Below, in pieces: positions 49,216-57,390 of a stretch of 64,000 nucleotides of DNA (positions are counted from its first letter, which is position 1; each line of letters starts with the position of its first letter). Source of the stretch: UBA6522 sp965237785 (lineage in GTDB: Bacteria > Pseudomonadota > Gammaproteobacteria > Steroidobacterales > Rariloculaceae); NCBI GenBank assembly GCA_965237785.1, contig OZ250159.1, forward strand, positions 2,976,001-3,040,000. Reading direction: 5' to 3'. The position numbers and the translations under genes were made by a program. Under the pieces are notes generated by a model, which did not search any database, was not told the DNA's origin, and saw only the letters and a list, made by a program, of their open reading frames with translations.

Positions 49216-51243
49216 ATGACCGTGGGTGTGGACTACTATCCCGAGCACTGGGCGGAGGAGCGGTGGCGCGTCGATGTCGCCCTGATGCGCGAGGCCGGCT
49301 TCAATCTCGTTCGGCTCGCCGAATTTACCTGGTACCGGCTGGAACCTTCGGAAGGGCGCTACGAATTCCAATGGCTCGGAGAGCTGGTCGACCTCTTCGG
49401 AGACAACGACATCGCAGTCGTTCTGGGTACGCCAACCGCCATCGTGCCGTCGTGGGCGGCGCTGAAGTACCCCGAGATCATGAGCACCGCCAGGAATGGG
49501 CGCCGCACCGTTTACGGCGTCAGAAAGGACACTTGCTATCACTCGGAAAAATTCAACGCGCTGTCGGACCGCATTGTCGAACGCATGACCGCCTCCCTGG
49601 GTGAGCACGCCAACGTGGTGGGTTGGCAGATCGACAACGAGTTTGCCGGCCCGAAATGCTACTGCCGGCACTGCCTGGCGGCATTCCGGCAGTGGCTGCG
49701 AGACAAGTACGGCTCCGTTGCCGCGCTGAACGAGGCCTGGGGACTGCATTTCTGGAGCCACAACATCAACGATTGGGAGGAAATTCGTTTTCCGGACGAG
49801 GCCTGGTCCTGCAACCCGAGCCAGTACCTGGACCACAGGCGTTTCCACTCCGACGTTAACGTCAAGTACCAGCACCGGCAAATCGAAGCCGTCGGAAAGA
49901 ACTCTCCGGGGCGATTCGTTACACACAATTTCATGGGTTTCGCGCCGGAGCTGAACTACTTCGATCTCAGTGAGGACCTGGATTTCGTCAGTTGGGACAA
50001 CTACCCGAACTTCGGCGATGTCCGCCGGACCACTCGATCGGATGGCAACCTCGACCTGAAACCCCGCGTCGAGGCGTCCGCGGCGGCGGATCTCATGCGC
50101 GGCACGAAAGGCCGTAATTTCTGGATCGTGGAGCAGACCGCCGGCCCCATCGGTTGGGGGGAGTTCGGCCGCAACGTGTGGCCCGGTGAGTTGCGAAATA
50201 TCGCCTACCAGCAGGTCGCGCACGGCTGCGACGGCATGGTGTGGTTCGGATGGAGAACGTGTACCGCCGGCAGGGAGCAGTACTGGCACGGCTTGCTGGG
50301 GCACGACGGCAAACCCGGAAGACGCTACGCAGAAGCGCGGACTACGGCTCTCGAATTGACCAGAGTGGGTTCCAGGATTGTCGATTCCGACGTGCTTGCC
50401 GAGGTGGCGATCATTTTCGACTACGACAGCCGGTGGGCGTTTGAAGCGCAGCCCGCCTATTGCAACAGCGACTATGTGCAGTCAACCCTACGCTATTACG
50501 AGGGCTTTTATCGCCACGGCATCAACGTGCACTTTATCTCCTGCCGAAACGAGTTCTCGAAGTACCGGGTGGTGGTGGCGAGCCATCTGTACATTCTCCC
50601 CGATGAAACCGCCGCCCGCCTGAACGAATTCGTGAAGGCGGGCGGGGTGCTGCTCGCCGATTGCCGAACGGGCGTCAAGGATGAAACCAGCCTCTGCCAC
50701 GCCAGGACCTTGCCGGGGCTACTGGCCGAAAGCCTTGGCATCGCGATCGAGGAGTACGAGTCCCTTGAGGATTCATTCATCTACGACGTCCATGGAACTC
50801 ACAATCGACAAACCTACACCGCCTGCCTGTATTCGGATTGGATTCGGTGTGAGGCGGCCGCACCGCTGTATCGATACGCCACACCCCACGTCAGCGAGTA
50901 CGGCGTACTGACAAGGAACGAGTACGGCGGCGGTCACGCGTTCTACCTGGGTACCATCATCAGGGAAAATGCGTTTTACGACGACCTCGTGGAAACGCTG
51001 CTCAAGGCCGCGGGCTTGCCGGTACCGCAGGTGGTGCCCGATGGCATTCAAGTTCGAACCCGATGCACGGACGAGCATCTCTACACTTTCTATGTCAATC
51101 ACCTGAACAAGGCGGTGAAAGTTGAATTGAACCGGGGTAGGGACATCATTGCGGAGCAGGCGGTCGGAGGGGCAACAACCCTGAGTCCCATGGGAGTCGT
51201 CATTGTCGAAAGCGAGCGAAAAGGGGACGGCGATTCCGAGTAA
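49216..51243 (+). CDS. Beta-galactosidase-like glycoside hydrolase, family GH42
   Basis: From the ATG at 49216 the enzyme has 675 residues. It starts MTVGVDYYPEHWAEERW, the GH42 opening. The acid/base Glu is E142 in WQIDNEF, and the nucleophile is E306 in FWIVEQTAG. A CxCxxC cluster (KCYCRHC) after the acid/base residue is the zinc-type site of many GH42 enzymes. A beta-galactosidase trimerisation domain and C-terminal beta domain follow. GH42 enzymes cleave beta-galactosides or alpha-L-arabinopyranosides. There is no signal peptide, so it acts on imported oligosaccharides. The next gene starts 41 bp inside its 3' end. Confidence 0.93.
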   Translation: MTVGVDYYPEHWAEERWRVDVALMREAGFNLVRLAEFTWYRLEPSEGRYEFQWLGELVDLFGDNDIAVVLGTPTAIVPSWAALKYPEIMSTARNGRRTVYGVRKDTCYHSEKFNALSDRIVERMTASLGEHANVVGWQIDNEFAGPKCYCRHCLAAFRQWLRDKYGSVAALNEAWGLHFWSHNINDWEEIRFPDEAWSCNPSQYLDHRRFHSDVNVKYQHRQIEAVGKNSPGRFVTHNFMGFAPELNYFDLSEDLDFVSWDNYPNFGDVRRTTRSDGNLDLKPRVEASAAADLMRGTKGRNFWIVEQTAGPIGWGEFGRNVWPGELRNIAYQQVAHGCDGMVWFGWRTCTAGREQYWHGLLGHDGKPGRRYAEARTTALELTRVGSRIVDSDVLAEVAIIFDYDSRWAFEAQPAYCNSDYVQSTLRYYEGFYRHGINVHFISCRNEFSKYRVVVASHLYILPDETAARLNEFVKAGGVLLADCRTGVKDETSLCHARTLPGLLAESLGIAIEEYESLEDSFIYDVHGTHNRQTYTACLYSDWIRCEAAAPLYRYATPHVSEYGVLTRNEYGGGHAFYLGTIIRENAFYDDLVETLLKAAGLPVPQVVPDGIQVRTRCTDEHLYTFYVNHLNKAVKVELNRGRDIIAEQAVGGATTLSPMGVVIVESERKGDGDSE

Positions 51244-52588
51244 GCTGCTTTATACCGGTTATATTTCTGTCGTCGTTGCGCTCGGCGGGTTTCTTCTGGG
51301 TTTCGATTTTTCCGTCATTGCGGGCGTACTGCCGTTTCTCGAAGATTATTTCAGCCTCGATGTAACGCAACTCGGCTTCGCCGCGGCCAACGTAAGCTAC
51401 GGCGCCGTTCTCGGCACGCTGGCGGCTGGCCCGGCGATCCATCGTGTGGGCCGCAAGAAAGTGTTGATCGTATGCGCAGTCCTGTACACGGCGTCCGCGA
51501 TCATGTCTGCCATTGCAACCGACCTGACGTTCTTCAACGTCAGCCGGACCATCGGCGGCCTCGCCATTGGCGCGTCGATCATCACCGCCCCGGTGTACGT
51601 CGCGGAGATCGCTCCTGCGCAATACCGGGGGAGGCTGGTCGGTTTGAACCAGTTCACGATTGTTCTCGGCATCTCCGTTGCCTACTTTTCCAACTACTTT
51701 CTGCTCAATGTCGGGGACGACAATTGGCGCTGGATGTTAGGGGTCGAGGCAATCCCTGCGGCGCTGTATTTCCTCTTCCTGCTGCGCGTGCCCGAGAGCC
51801 CCCGCTGGCTGGTCATGAAAGGCCGGGAGGCCGCGGCTCGCAAGGTAATCGAGCAACTGGCAGATCGAGCGCAAGCCACGTCACTACTGCAGGAAATACG
51901 CGCCTCCCTGGCCGGCAGTTCCCGGAAAACCGGTTACCGGGACCTGTTCAGGGGCAAGATGGCGCGGGTGATGGCCATAGCCATCCTGTTGGGGCTGTGC
52001 CAGCAAATGTCCGGCGTCAACGCCGTATTCTCCTACGCACCGATGATCTTCGAACGCGCCGGGGCCGCGACATCGGCGGCGTTCATGAGCGCTGCGGTCG
52101 TCGGCGTAGTCAACCTGCTTGCCACGGTGATCGCCATCTGGTCCATGGACAGGTTCGGCCGCCGCCCGCTATTGATGGCGGGCGCGACGGGCATGACGCT
52201 AGCCCATGCGGTTCTTGCCGGTTCCGCCTACGCAGGCCATTTCGAGGGATACCTCGTGCTGGCGGCCATCATGCTCTTTATCGCATCCTTTGCGCTATCG
52301 GTGGGCCCCGGCTATTGGATCGTGATATCCGAAATACTTCCGAATTGGGCTCGTGGCCTCGCCATATCCGTTATCCAGGCCATCACGTCGATGGCGTCGA
52401 TCGTCGTGGTCCAACTCTTTCCCTGGCAGCTCGGCGTCGTTGGGATTTCCGGGACGTTCGGCGCCTACGCACTGGTGACGATATTCACCGTTATTCTGGT
52501 GCAGCGCTTCGTCCCCGAAACGAAGGGAAAGAGCCTGGAGCAGATCCAGGAAGATCTCTTGGCGCGTTCCAGGGCGCCAAAGTCATGA
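51203..52588 (+). CDS. Sugar transporter of the major facilitator superfamily (SP family)
   Basis: The 461-residue protein has about 12 membrane helices and the sugar-porter signatures: GFLLGFDFSVIAGVLPF in the first helix, HRVGRKKVL, PVYVAEIAPAQYRGRLVGLNQ, RVPESPRWLVMKGR, DRFGRRPLLM and the C-terminal VPETKGKSLEQIQ. It resembles XylE-type H+/sugar symporters. A TTG start at 51203 has GGGAG at the ideal distance and overlaps the GH42 gene by 41 bp, indicating coupling. It would carry the monosaccharide released by the hydrolase into the cytoplasm, or another sugar of the locus. Confidence 0.93.
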   Translation: MSKASEKGTAIPSKLLYTGYISVVVALGGFLLGFDFSVIAGVLPFLEDYFSLDVTQLGFAAANVSYGAVLGTLAAGPAIHRVGRKKVLIVCAVLYTASAIMSAIATDLTFFNVSRTIGGLAIGASIITAPVYVAEIAPAQYRGRLVGLNQFTIVLGISVAYFSNYFLLNVGDDNWRWMLGVEAIPAALYFLFLLRVPESPRWLVMKGREAAARKVIEQLADRAQATSLLQEIRASLAGSSRKTGYRDLFRGKMARVMAIAILLGLCQQMSGVNAVFSYAPMIFERAGAATSAAFMSAAVVGVVNLLATVIAIWSMDRFGRRPLLMAGATGMTLAHAVLAGSAYAGHFEGYLVLAAIMLFIASFALSVGPGYWIVISEILPNWARGLAISVIQAITSMASIVVVQLFPWQLGVVGISGTFGAYALVTIFTVILVQRFVPETKGKSLEQIQEDLLARSRAPKS

Positions 52589-52632
52589 GGTTCCCTGGCA
52601 GCCCGTGGCAAAAGCACGCATCGGCAAGAAAT

Positions 52633-53427
52633 TCAGGATTTCCGCCTCGTGAACAGCAGGCCCGACCACGTCTTGTCGATGGCGCAGATCTTGTAGTCGA
52701 CGAGGCCGGCGGCGAGACCGCTCTTGCGCACATAGGGTTGCGACAGGTCGGAGACGATGCCCGAGGCCTTCTTCGGCCAGGCGATCCATACTCTGCCGTT
52801 TTCGGGCAGGTCCCGAGCCATCCGCCGCATCCCCTCGTCCAGGTCCCGCCGGGATCGGTTGAACCAGACGACCAAGGGACACTGCGCCGGTGGTTGCCTC
52901 CGACGTGTCCGGTGAAAAACCACTCTGCGAGGCACGTCGCCGAGAGTCGTTTCGAATTCCTCCGGCGCGTCGACCAGGGCGACGGCCATACCCTCCTTGA
53001 TGCCCAGTTTTTTGGGCAGCGGCGTCCCCGAGTAGCCTGCAAAGGCGCTATCGGGAACGACCGGATACTTGGGTGGGCGGTTGATAGCGCGGCTCAACGC
53101 TCCGCGTATCCGGCTCCAGGAAGTGTACGTCGCATCCGGCAGCAGGGCCTTGATGCGAGCAGCTTTCTTTGGATCGCCACCGGCAAAGACCAGCGGTATA
53201 CGGCGGGTGCTTTCTTGCTTGCGTAGGAACACCCCCATATCGCGCCCGGCGGAGGGCAGGCGATGCAGATCGATGACCACGGCGTCCGGAGGATTGGACC
53301 GCAAGTCGCGCAGTCCGCTGCCGCCTTTCAGCACCTCGAAGGCCACCTCGTATCCGGCCGCGCAGATTTGTTCCACCCGCTCGGTGGCCTCGGTAGAGTT
53401 CCAGTGGATGAGGCGGATGCGCTTCAT
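52633..53427 (-). CDS. DUF3052-containing protein with receiver-like N-terminus
   Basis: From the ATG at 53427 (MKRIRLIHW) the product has 264 residues. Residues 1-120 look like a receiver-fold domain (PDAVVIDLHRLPSAGRDMG, then STRRIPLVFAGGD). The aspartate of the phosphorylation position seems present in VVIDLH, but the remaining acidic pair is not clear. The second half (GYSGTPLPKKLGIKEGMAVALV, later RVWIAWPKKASGIVSDL and KICAIDKTWSGLLF) is DUF3052, of unknown function. It is convergent with the sugar MFS gene and marks the right edge of the sugar locus. Confidence 0.8.
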   Translation of the reverse strand: MKRIRLIHWNSTEATERVEQICAAGYEVAFEVLKGGSGLRDLRSNPPDAVVIDLHRLPSAGRDMGVFLRKQESTRRIPLVFAGGDPKKAARIKALLPDATYTSWSRIRGALSRAINRPPKYPVVPDSAFAGYSGTPLPKKLGIKEGMAVALVDAPEEFETTLGDVPRRVVFHRTRRRQPPAQCPLVVWFNRSRRDLDEGMRRMARDLPENGRVWIAWPKKASGIVSDLSQPYVRKSGLAAGLVDYKICAIDKTWSGLLFTRRKS

Positions 53428-53702
53428 AGGGAAAATGGCAGTCCCAACGGCCTTATCCGTAAATCGCAATTGAATCTCAAACTGGTTTCTATACTATCGT
53501 CAATTCGTTTGCCCAGGGACCTGTCATGTTGGACTTCGAGACCGGATCAAGCACGTCAGCTAGACAGAGATGTGTTCCGGCTTACGCGTCTATATGACTT
53601 TTCGCGAACCCCTGCGGCCTTTCGGCTGAAACCTCCCCTGACAGACCATGTCCGGCTCTCGCCCTCCCAATACCGGGCAACGTTCTGAATCTGCACGCCA
53701 AT
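53428..53702. other. Non-coding stretch
   Basis: No coding sequence, RNA gene or clear structure was recognised in these 275 bp. They lie between the DUF3052 gene (reading left) and the 3' end of the broken deaminase-ATPase gene. Confidence 0.4.
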
Positions 53703-54463
53703 CTATTGACGGCGAACAGGTTGGTATCGCGTGGCGCGCCCCTCGCGCAGGGATTCGAGTCCCAATCCCCGTTCCTCGGCCAGTTCCATGCGCGAGAAAA
53801 TGTAGTGGAGGACGGGATTGCGGCTGAGCATGGGCGCCTTGAACAATTGCATCTGTTCCAGTGTGATCGGCGCCACCGGTTTGCCTGGGCTCATTACCCT
53901 GATCGTGTCCTCCGTCACGGTCAATTGGCATTTGGCCCCCTCGATCGCGTAGTCCCGGTGAATGACCGCATTGACCACCGCCTCCCGGACCATTTCGAAA
54001 AGCGTTGCGTTGACCTCCGCGCGCCGTGCCCCGGAACGGTCGATGGGATTGGGCAACTTATCCCGCAGCCATTGCAGCACCTGTTCGGGTACGAATACCT
54101 GAGGGCCACCGCGGGGGAATCCATCGCGTCGCCAATCCCTGCGGTGGCCCTGTAACGTTCCAGTGCCTCGGAATCAAGGTCGCGCATATCGACACGCGGG
54201 AGCACGCTTTCCAAGGGAGAGAGCGTCGTGGCCTTTCGTTCGGCCGTTTCTTCCTCCGCCTCGGCACGTTGCAGCGCTTGCTCAAGGAATGAGCGGTTCA
54301 CATTCCTGATCTCCCGTTGGAGATCCAGATCGAACATATGCACGGTAACGCCATTTTCCTGGAGGTATCGGATACCCCTGCGGTCTACCGTCGGGTCGGG
54401 GTCCTCGATACCAACCCAGACTTCCTTGATGCGCGCCAGGACGATCCGCTCGGCGCTGCTCAA
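53703..54463 (-). pseudogene. Broken deaminase-AlbA_2/AAA_4 ATPase fusion
   Basis: The 5' part (SSAERIVLARIKEVWVGIED, RGIRYLQENGVTVHMFD) resembles the second half of dCMP/RibD-type deaminases and lacks the zinc-binding N-terminus. The continuing frame is lost near 54110. Another frame then encodes a GHKL-ATPase segment (QVFVPEQVLQWLRDKL, EMVREAVVNAVIHRDY, VMSPGKPVAPITLEQM, SRMELAEERGLGLESL), typical of divergent AlbA_2/AAA_4 proteins. The AlbA_2 domain normally between them is largely absent. The gene is therefore frameshifted, internally deleted and truncated at the 5' end. Intact relatives combine a deaminase-like domain with an ATPase and occur in accessory DNA; the function is unknown. 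Confidence 0.7.
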
Positions 54464-54773
54464 CTTGGGACGCCCGCGCGTTCCATCAGATTGCGGGCGT
54501 CAAATTGGGCTGTGTTGGGCACTGGGCTGTCTCAGTCAACAGTGCGGGGTATTTTGTCGGGATTCTTGTTGGATTCAGCGTTAATCCCTGGAATCCCGAC
54601 GGTCTGGCGAGATTTGTGTCGGGATTCTTGCCTCAGCTACCAGGCGATTGAGGAGAGCGGGAGGGGGGCAGTACGGAAACAAGGACCGGCACGGCCGAGT
54701 CTGACTATGCTTGACACTGGCAATATATATATGGTGTTAATATATATACCAGGCGAAACCAGAGCGCTGGGTC
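54464..54773. repeat. Repeat-bearing gap with inverted GTCGGGATTC copies
   Basis: No gene is seen in these 310 bp. GTCGGGATTC occurs at 54556-54565 and 54618-54627, and its reverse complement GAATCCCGAC at 54591-54600, so the first pair can form a 10-bp stem with a 25-base loop. The same 10-mer occurs at 36952-36987. The rest contains the promoter of the VapBC pair. Confidence 0.6.
54733..54750. promoter_or_regulatory. VapBC operator candidate in an AT-rich run
   Basis: GGTGTTAATATATATACC has outer arms GGTRT/ATACC and lies within alternating TA sequence 24 bp before the VapB start. AbrB-type antitoxins bind such sites. The TA alternation also makes chance symmetry likely. Confidence 0.35.
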
Positions 54774-55028
54774 ATGAAAGCAAACAAACGTAATACTGCC
54801 GCCGTATTTATGAGCGGTACATCACAAGCGGTCAGACTGCCGAAACAGTATCGCTTCAATACGGACCGGGTGTTTATTGCAAAACAAGGCAACGCGGTAT
54901 TGCTAACGCCAGCCCCAAAGTCCTGGGCAGACGTTTGTAAAGGCCGCCCGGAAGACGTTAACGACTGGTTAAACGCAACCACCGATGACGATTTGGGGTC
55001 GTATGAACAACGGGCGCCTTTCAAATGA
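54774..55028 (+). CDS. vapB: VapB-type antitoxin (AbrB/SpoVT fold)
   Basis: The 84-residue protein starts with a swapped-hairpin AbrB pattern: TAAVFMSGTSQAVRLPKQYRF, then DRVFIAKQGNAVLLTP, which is the SGTSQAVRLPKE type of VapB. The C-terminal WADVCKGRPEDVNDWL and acidic tail would bind VapC. It overlaps the toxin gene by four bases (ATGA). It should repress its own promoter from the AT-rich run upstream and hold the toxin inactive. Intact. Confidence 0.93.
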   Translation: MKANKRNTAAVFMSGTSQAVRLPKQYRFNTDRVFIAKQGNAVLLTPAPKSWADVCKGRPEDVNDWLNATTDDDLGSYEQRAPFK

Positions 55029-55411
55029 CCAACAGGTACATGCTCGATACGGACACGTGCATTTATCTGATCAATAACCATCCGAAGGCTCAGCCTCAAG
55101 CTGAACTTGACGAATGCATGATTTCAGTCATCGTTCGTGGCGAGTTGCTATTCGGTTGCGAGCAATCCACTTCACCGGAGATTACACGCGCTTTCGTCAA
55201 TCAAATCGCCATAGCAGATTTGACTGCCGATGTTGCCGATCACTACGGTGACATACGTGCCGATCTGAAAAGAAAAGGTCAAATGATCGGGCCGAATGAT
55301 TTATGGATTGCAGCACATGCGCGATGCTTCGAAGCGACGCTCGTGACCAACAACACAAGAGAATTCAATCGAGTCAAAGGGTTGAAGGCCGCTAATTGGT
55401 TAAACAATTAG
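55025..55411 (+). CDS. vapC: VapC-type PIN ribonuclease toxin
   Basis: The 128-residue PIN protein has MLDTDTCIYLINN (first Asp), ISVIVRGELLFG (Glu), IGPNDLWIAAHA (Asp) and LVTNNTREFNRVKGL (Asn-Asn-x-x-Glu/Asp). It matches the VapC group that cleaves initiator tRNA in enterobacteria by motif wording; the target here is unknown. It is coupled to vapB by an ATGA overlap and looks functional. Confidence 0.93.
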   Translation: MTNRYMLDTDTCIYLINNHPKAQPQAELDECMISVIVRGELLFGCEQSTSPEITRAFVNQIAIADLTADVADHYGDIRADLKRKGQMIGPNDLWIAAHARCFEATLVTNNTREFNRVKGLKAANWLNN

Positions 55412-55450
55412 AAGCGTTGTTGGCGGGTCGCGACCTCACGGTTGCCGCCG

Positions 55451-56551
55451 CTACCACCGCACCTCGCCGCGCAGCATCATGCCGTGTTCCGGCGCCGTGC
55501 CGAGGCCCTTCAGTGAACGGGAGATCAGCGAGATCTCGGTGGTTCGGTTCTCGCTGGAACCTCCGACCTGCATGAGTTGCAGATAATCCACGACGATGAG
55601 CCCCACATCGTGCTCGCGCTTGAGACGCCGGGCGCGGGCACGCACGTCGGTGGGTGACAGCGACGGCGCGTCGTCGATGAAGATCGGCGCATCCTTGAGC
55701 AGGTTCAGGGCCGACTCGATGCGCACCCAGTCCTCCTGCGACAGATTGCCCGCGCGCAAGGCCGCCTGGTTGACGCGGCCGATGGACCCAATCAATCGGA
55801 ACATGATCTGCTCCTTCGACATTTCCATGCTGAGGATGGCCGTGGAAATCCCCTGTTTCAGGGCCGCGAACTCCGCAATGTTAAGCGCCAGGGCCGTCTT
55901 GCCCATGGAGGGACGGCCGGCAATCACGACCAGATCGCCCCGCTGCATGCCCGCCGTCATCTTGTCCAGCTCGCTGAAGCCCGTAGCCACACCGGTGACG
56001 CCGCCCTTGCTCTCGCTCAGTTGCTGCAGCCGATCCCAGGAATCGGAGACGAGTTCCCCGACGGGTTCGAGACCGCTGCCCCGGCGCAGTCCCCGATCGG
56101 CGATATCGAAGACTCGACGTTCCGCCTCGTCAACGATGCCCACGACCTCGCGCCCCTCGGGTTCGTAGGCGCTCGCGGCGATATCGCCGGCAACCTGGAT
56201 GAGCTGCCTGAGCGTGGCGTGATCGCGCACGATCTTTGCGTAGGCCTGGATGTTCACGGCACCGGCGGAGTTGCCCACCAACTGGGCCAGGTAGGCCCGG
56301 CCGCCGGCATCCTCCAGTCGCCCCAGCTTGGAAAGATGTTCCCCGACGACCACGGGATCCGGGTGCTGCCCAAGCTCCACCACCTCCGCAATGGCCTTGA
56401 AGATGTGCCTGTGGTCCGGACGGTAGAAGTCGCTGGCGGACACCCTGTCGGCCACCTCGTCCCAAGCGCGCGTGTCGAGCATGATGCCGCTCAGCAGCGC
56501 TTGTTCGGCTTCAGTGGAATTGGGAGGCTGCCTCATCATCGCTGCGAGCAA
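55451..56551 (-). CDS. dnaB: C-terminally truncated replicative DNA helicase DnaB
   Basis: Residues 1 to about 350 are clearly DnaB: the N-terminal collar (QPPNSTEAEQALLSGIML), Walker A GRPSMGKTA (212-220), the helicase segment SMEMSKEQIMFRLI and Walker B LIVVDYLQLM (318-327). Homology stops after ISRSLKGL, and a 16-residue unrelated tail ends the frame at 55451. About 90-110 residues are missing. They include the SQLNR motif, the DNA-binding loop and the arginine finger, all needed for helicase action. The protein is probably inactive, or could act only as a competing subunit. The break (about 55505) is near the VapC stop. A full-length dnaB would have to be elsewhere in the genome. Confidence 0.85.
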   Translation of the reverse strand: MLAAMMRQPPNSTEAEQALLSGIMLDTRAWDEVADRVSASDFYRPDHRHIFKAIAEVVELGQHPDPVVVGEHLSKLGRLEDAGGRAYLAQLVGNSAGAVNIQAYAKIVRDHATLRQLIQVAGDIAASAYEPEGREVVGIVDEAERRVFDIADRGLRRGSGLEPVGELVSDSWDRLQQLSESKGGVTGVATGFSELDKMTAGMQRGDLVVIAGRPSMGKTALALNIAEFAALKQGISTAILSMEMSKEQIMFRLIGSIGRVNQAALRAGNLSQEDWVRIESALNLLKDAPIFIDDAPSLSPTDVRARARRLKREHDVGLIVVDYLQLMQVGGSSENRTTEISLISRSLKGLGTAPEHGMMLRGEVRW

Positions 56552-56691
56552 TGATGATCGGCCAGTGCGACAAACCCGGTCGCATTCCGATGATGGCAGG
56601 TTGAAGTGACCGAACCGGTCACATTCGTCCGTTCACGACGAACAATGTCGCATTGCTACGGCAGCATTAGTTGGGAACGCGCACACACCCT

Positions 56692-56710
56692 TGCTCCCAT
56701 TGTGGGAGCA
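56692..56710. promoter_or_regulatory. HigA operator candidate, TGCTCCCA-TTG-TGGGAGCA
   Basis: Perfect 8-bp inverted arms with a three-base centre, 16 bp before the HigB start. XRE-type HigA antitoxins repress from such palindromes at the promoter. This is the strongest small palindrome in the window. Confidence 0.6.
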
Positions 56711-56725
56711 TGATAGCGTAGGTCA

Positions 56726-57031
56726 ATGCGGGTAATCGCAAAGTCCAGACTAAGGAGATTTTGGGAAAGTAGCCCGAAATACAGAGATGCGAAGGCGCAG
56801 TTGACGGAGTGGTACAACTTCTGCGTGTCGGCAAAATGGAATTCGCCGCACGAGCTGAAGGTCGATCTGCGCAATGCGAGCATCCTGAAGAACAACCGGG
56901 TTGTCTTCAATGTTTGCGGCAACAAGTACCGTGTTGTAGTCCTTACTGACTACGCGAGACACGGGATGTTGATTCGCTTTGTAGGAACACATCAGCAGTA
57001 TGACAAGATCGAAGATATCGAAAACATTTGA
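56726..57031 (+). CDS. higB: HigB-type mRNA interferase toxin
   Basis: The 101-residue basic protein fits the HigB subgroup of RelE-like toxins: an N-terminal RLRRFWESSPKYRDAKAQL helix, WNSPHELKVDLRNASIL, then NRVVFNVCGNKYRVVVLTDY and IRFVGTHQQYDKI near the C-terminus. The basic and aromatic residues of the last two blocks are those used in ribosome-dependent mRNA cleavage. It comes before its antitoxin, the reversed gene order typical of higBA. The operator-like palindrome is directly upstream. Confidence 0.92.
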   Translation: MRVIAKSRLRRFWESSPKYRDAKAQLTEWYNFCVSAKWNSPHELKVDLRNASILKNNRVVFNVCGNKYRVVVLTDYARHGMLIRFVGTHQQYDKIEDIENI

Positions 57032-57039
57032 GATTGGAG

Positions 57040-57390
57040 ATGAAACTTAGACCAGTCAGGAATGACCGCGACTTGCATCGGGCGCTGGGGCGCATCGAGG
57101 AGTTATGGGGTGCGAAATCCGGCACGGCCAAAGGTGACGAGCTGGATATCTTGATGCTGCTCGCCGAGAAATACGAAGAAGAACATTTTGCAATTCCTGC
57201 CTCGGATCCAGTTGAGGCAATCAAGTTTCTGATGGAGCAGAACGGCCTGTCCCGTAAAGATCTTGAGCCTTACATCGGAGCAAGTGGACGTGTCTCCGAG
57301 GTGCTTAACAAGAAGCGAAATCTAACGCTTCAAATGATCAAGCGGTTACACGAAGGACTCAAGATTCCCTACGAGAGCCTGATTCACTAA
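57040..57390 (+). CDS. higA: HigA-type antitoxin (XRE helix-turn-helix)
   Basis: From the ATG at 57040 the protein has 116 residues. A TTG at 57028 overlapping the toxin stop would add four. The C-terminal helix-turn-helix reads SRKDLEPYIGASGRVSEVLNKKRNLTLQMI (split as SRKDLEPYIGASGRVSEVL and NLTLQMI), typical of HigA, with KKR in the recognition part. The N-terminal acidic stretch (EELWGAKSGTAKGDELDIL) is the toxin-binding type. It would repress higBA through the palindrome at 56692-56710. Its TAA is followed at once by the GTG of the next gene, so the DUF2779 gene is probably in the same transcript. Confidence 0.92.
   Translation: MKLRPVRNDRDLHRALGRIEELWGAKSGTAKGDELDILMLLAEKYEEEHFAIPASDPVEAIKFLMEQNGLSRKDLEPYIGASGRVSEVLNKKRNLTLQMIKRLHEGLKIPYESLIH

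Noticed and set aside
51472..53226. Plus-strand open frame of 584 codons
   Set aside because: Runs out of frame through the sugar MFS gene and antisense to the DUF3052 gene; Arg/Gly/Pro-rich, no domain.
54721..54750. AT-rich run as a replication origin
   Set aside because: It is short, without DnaA-box-like or iteron repeats, and is better explained as the VapBC promoter/operator.
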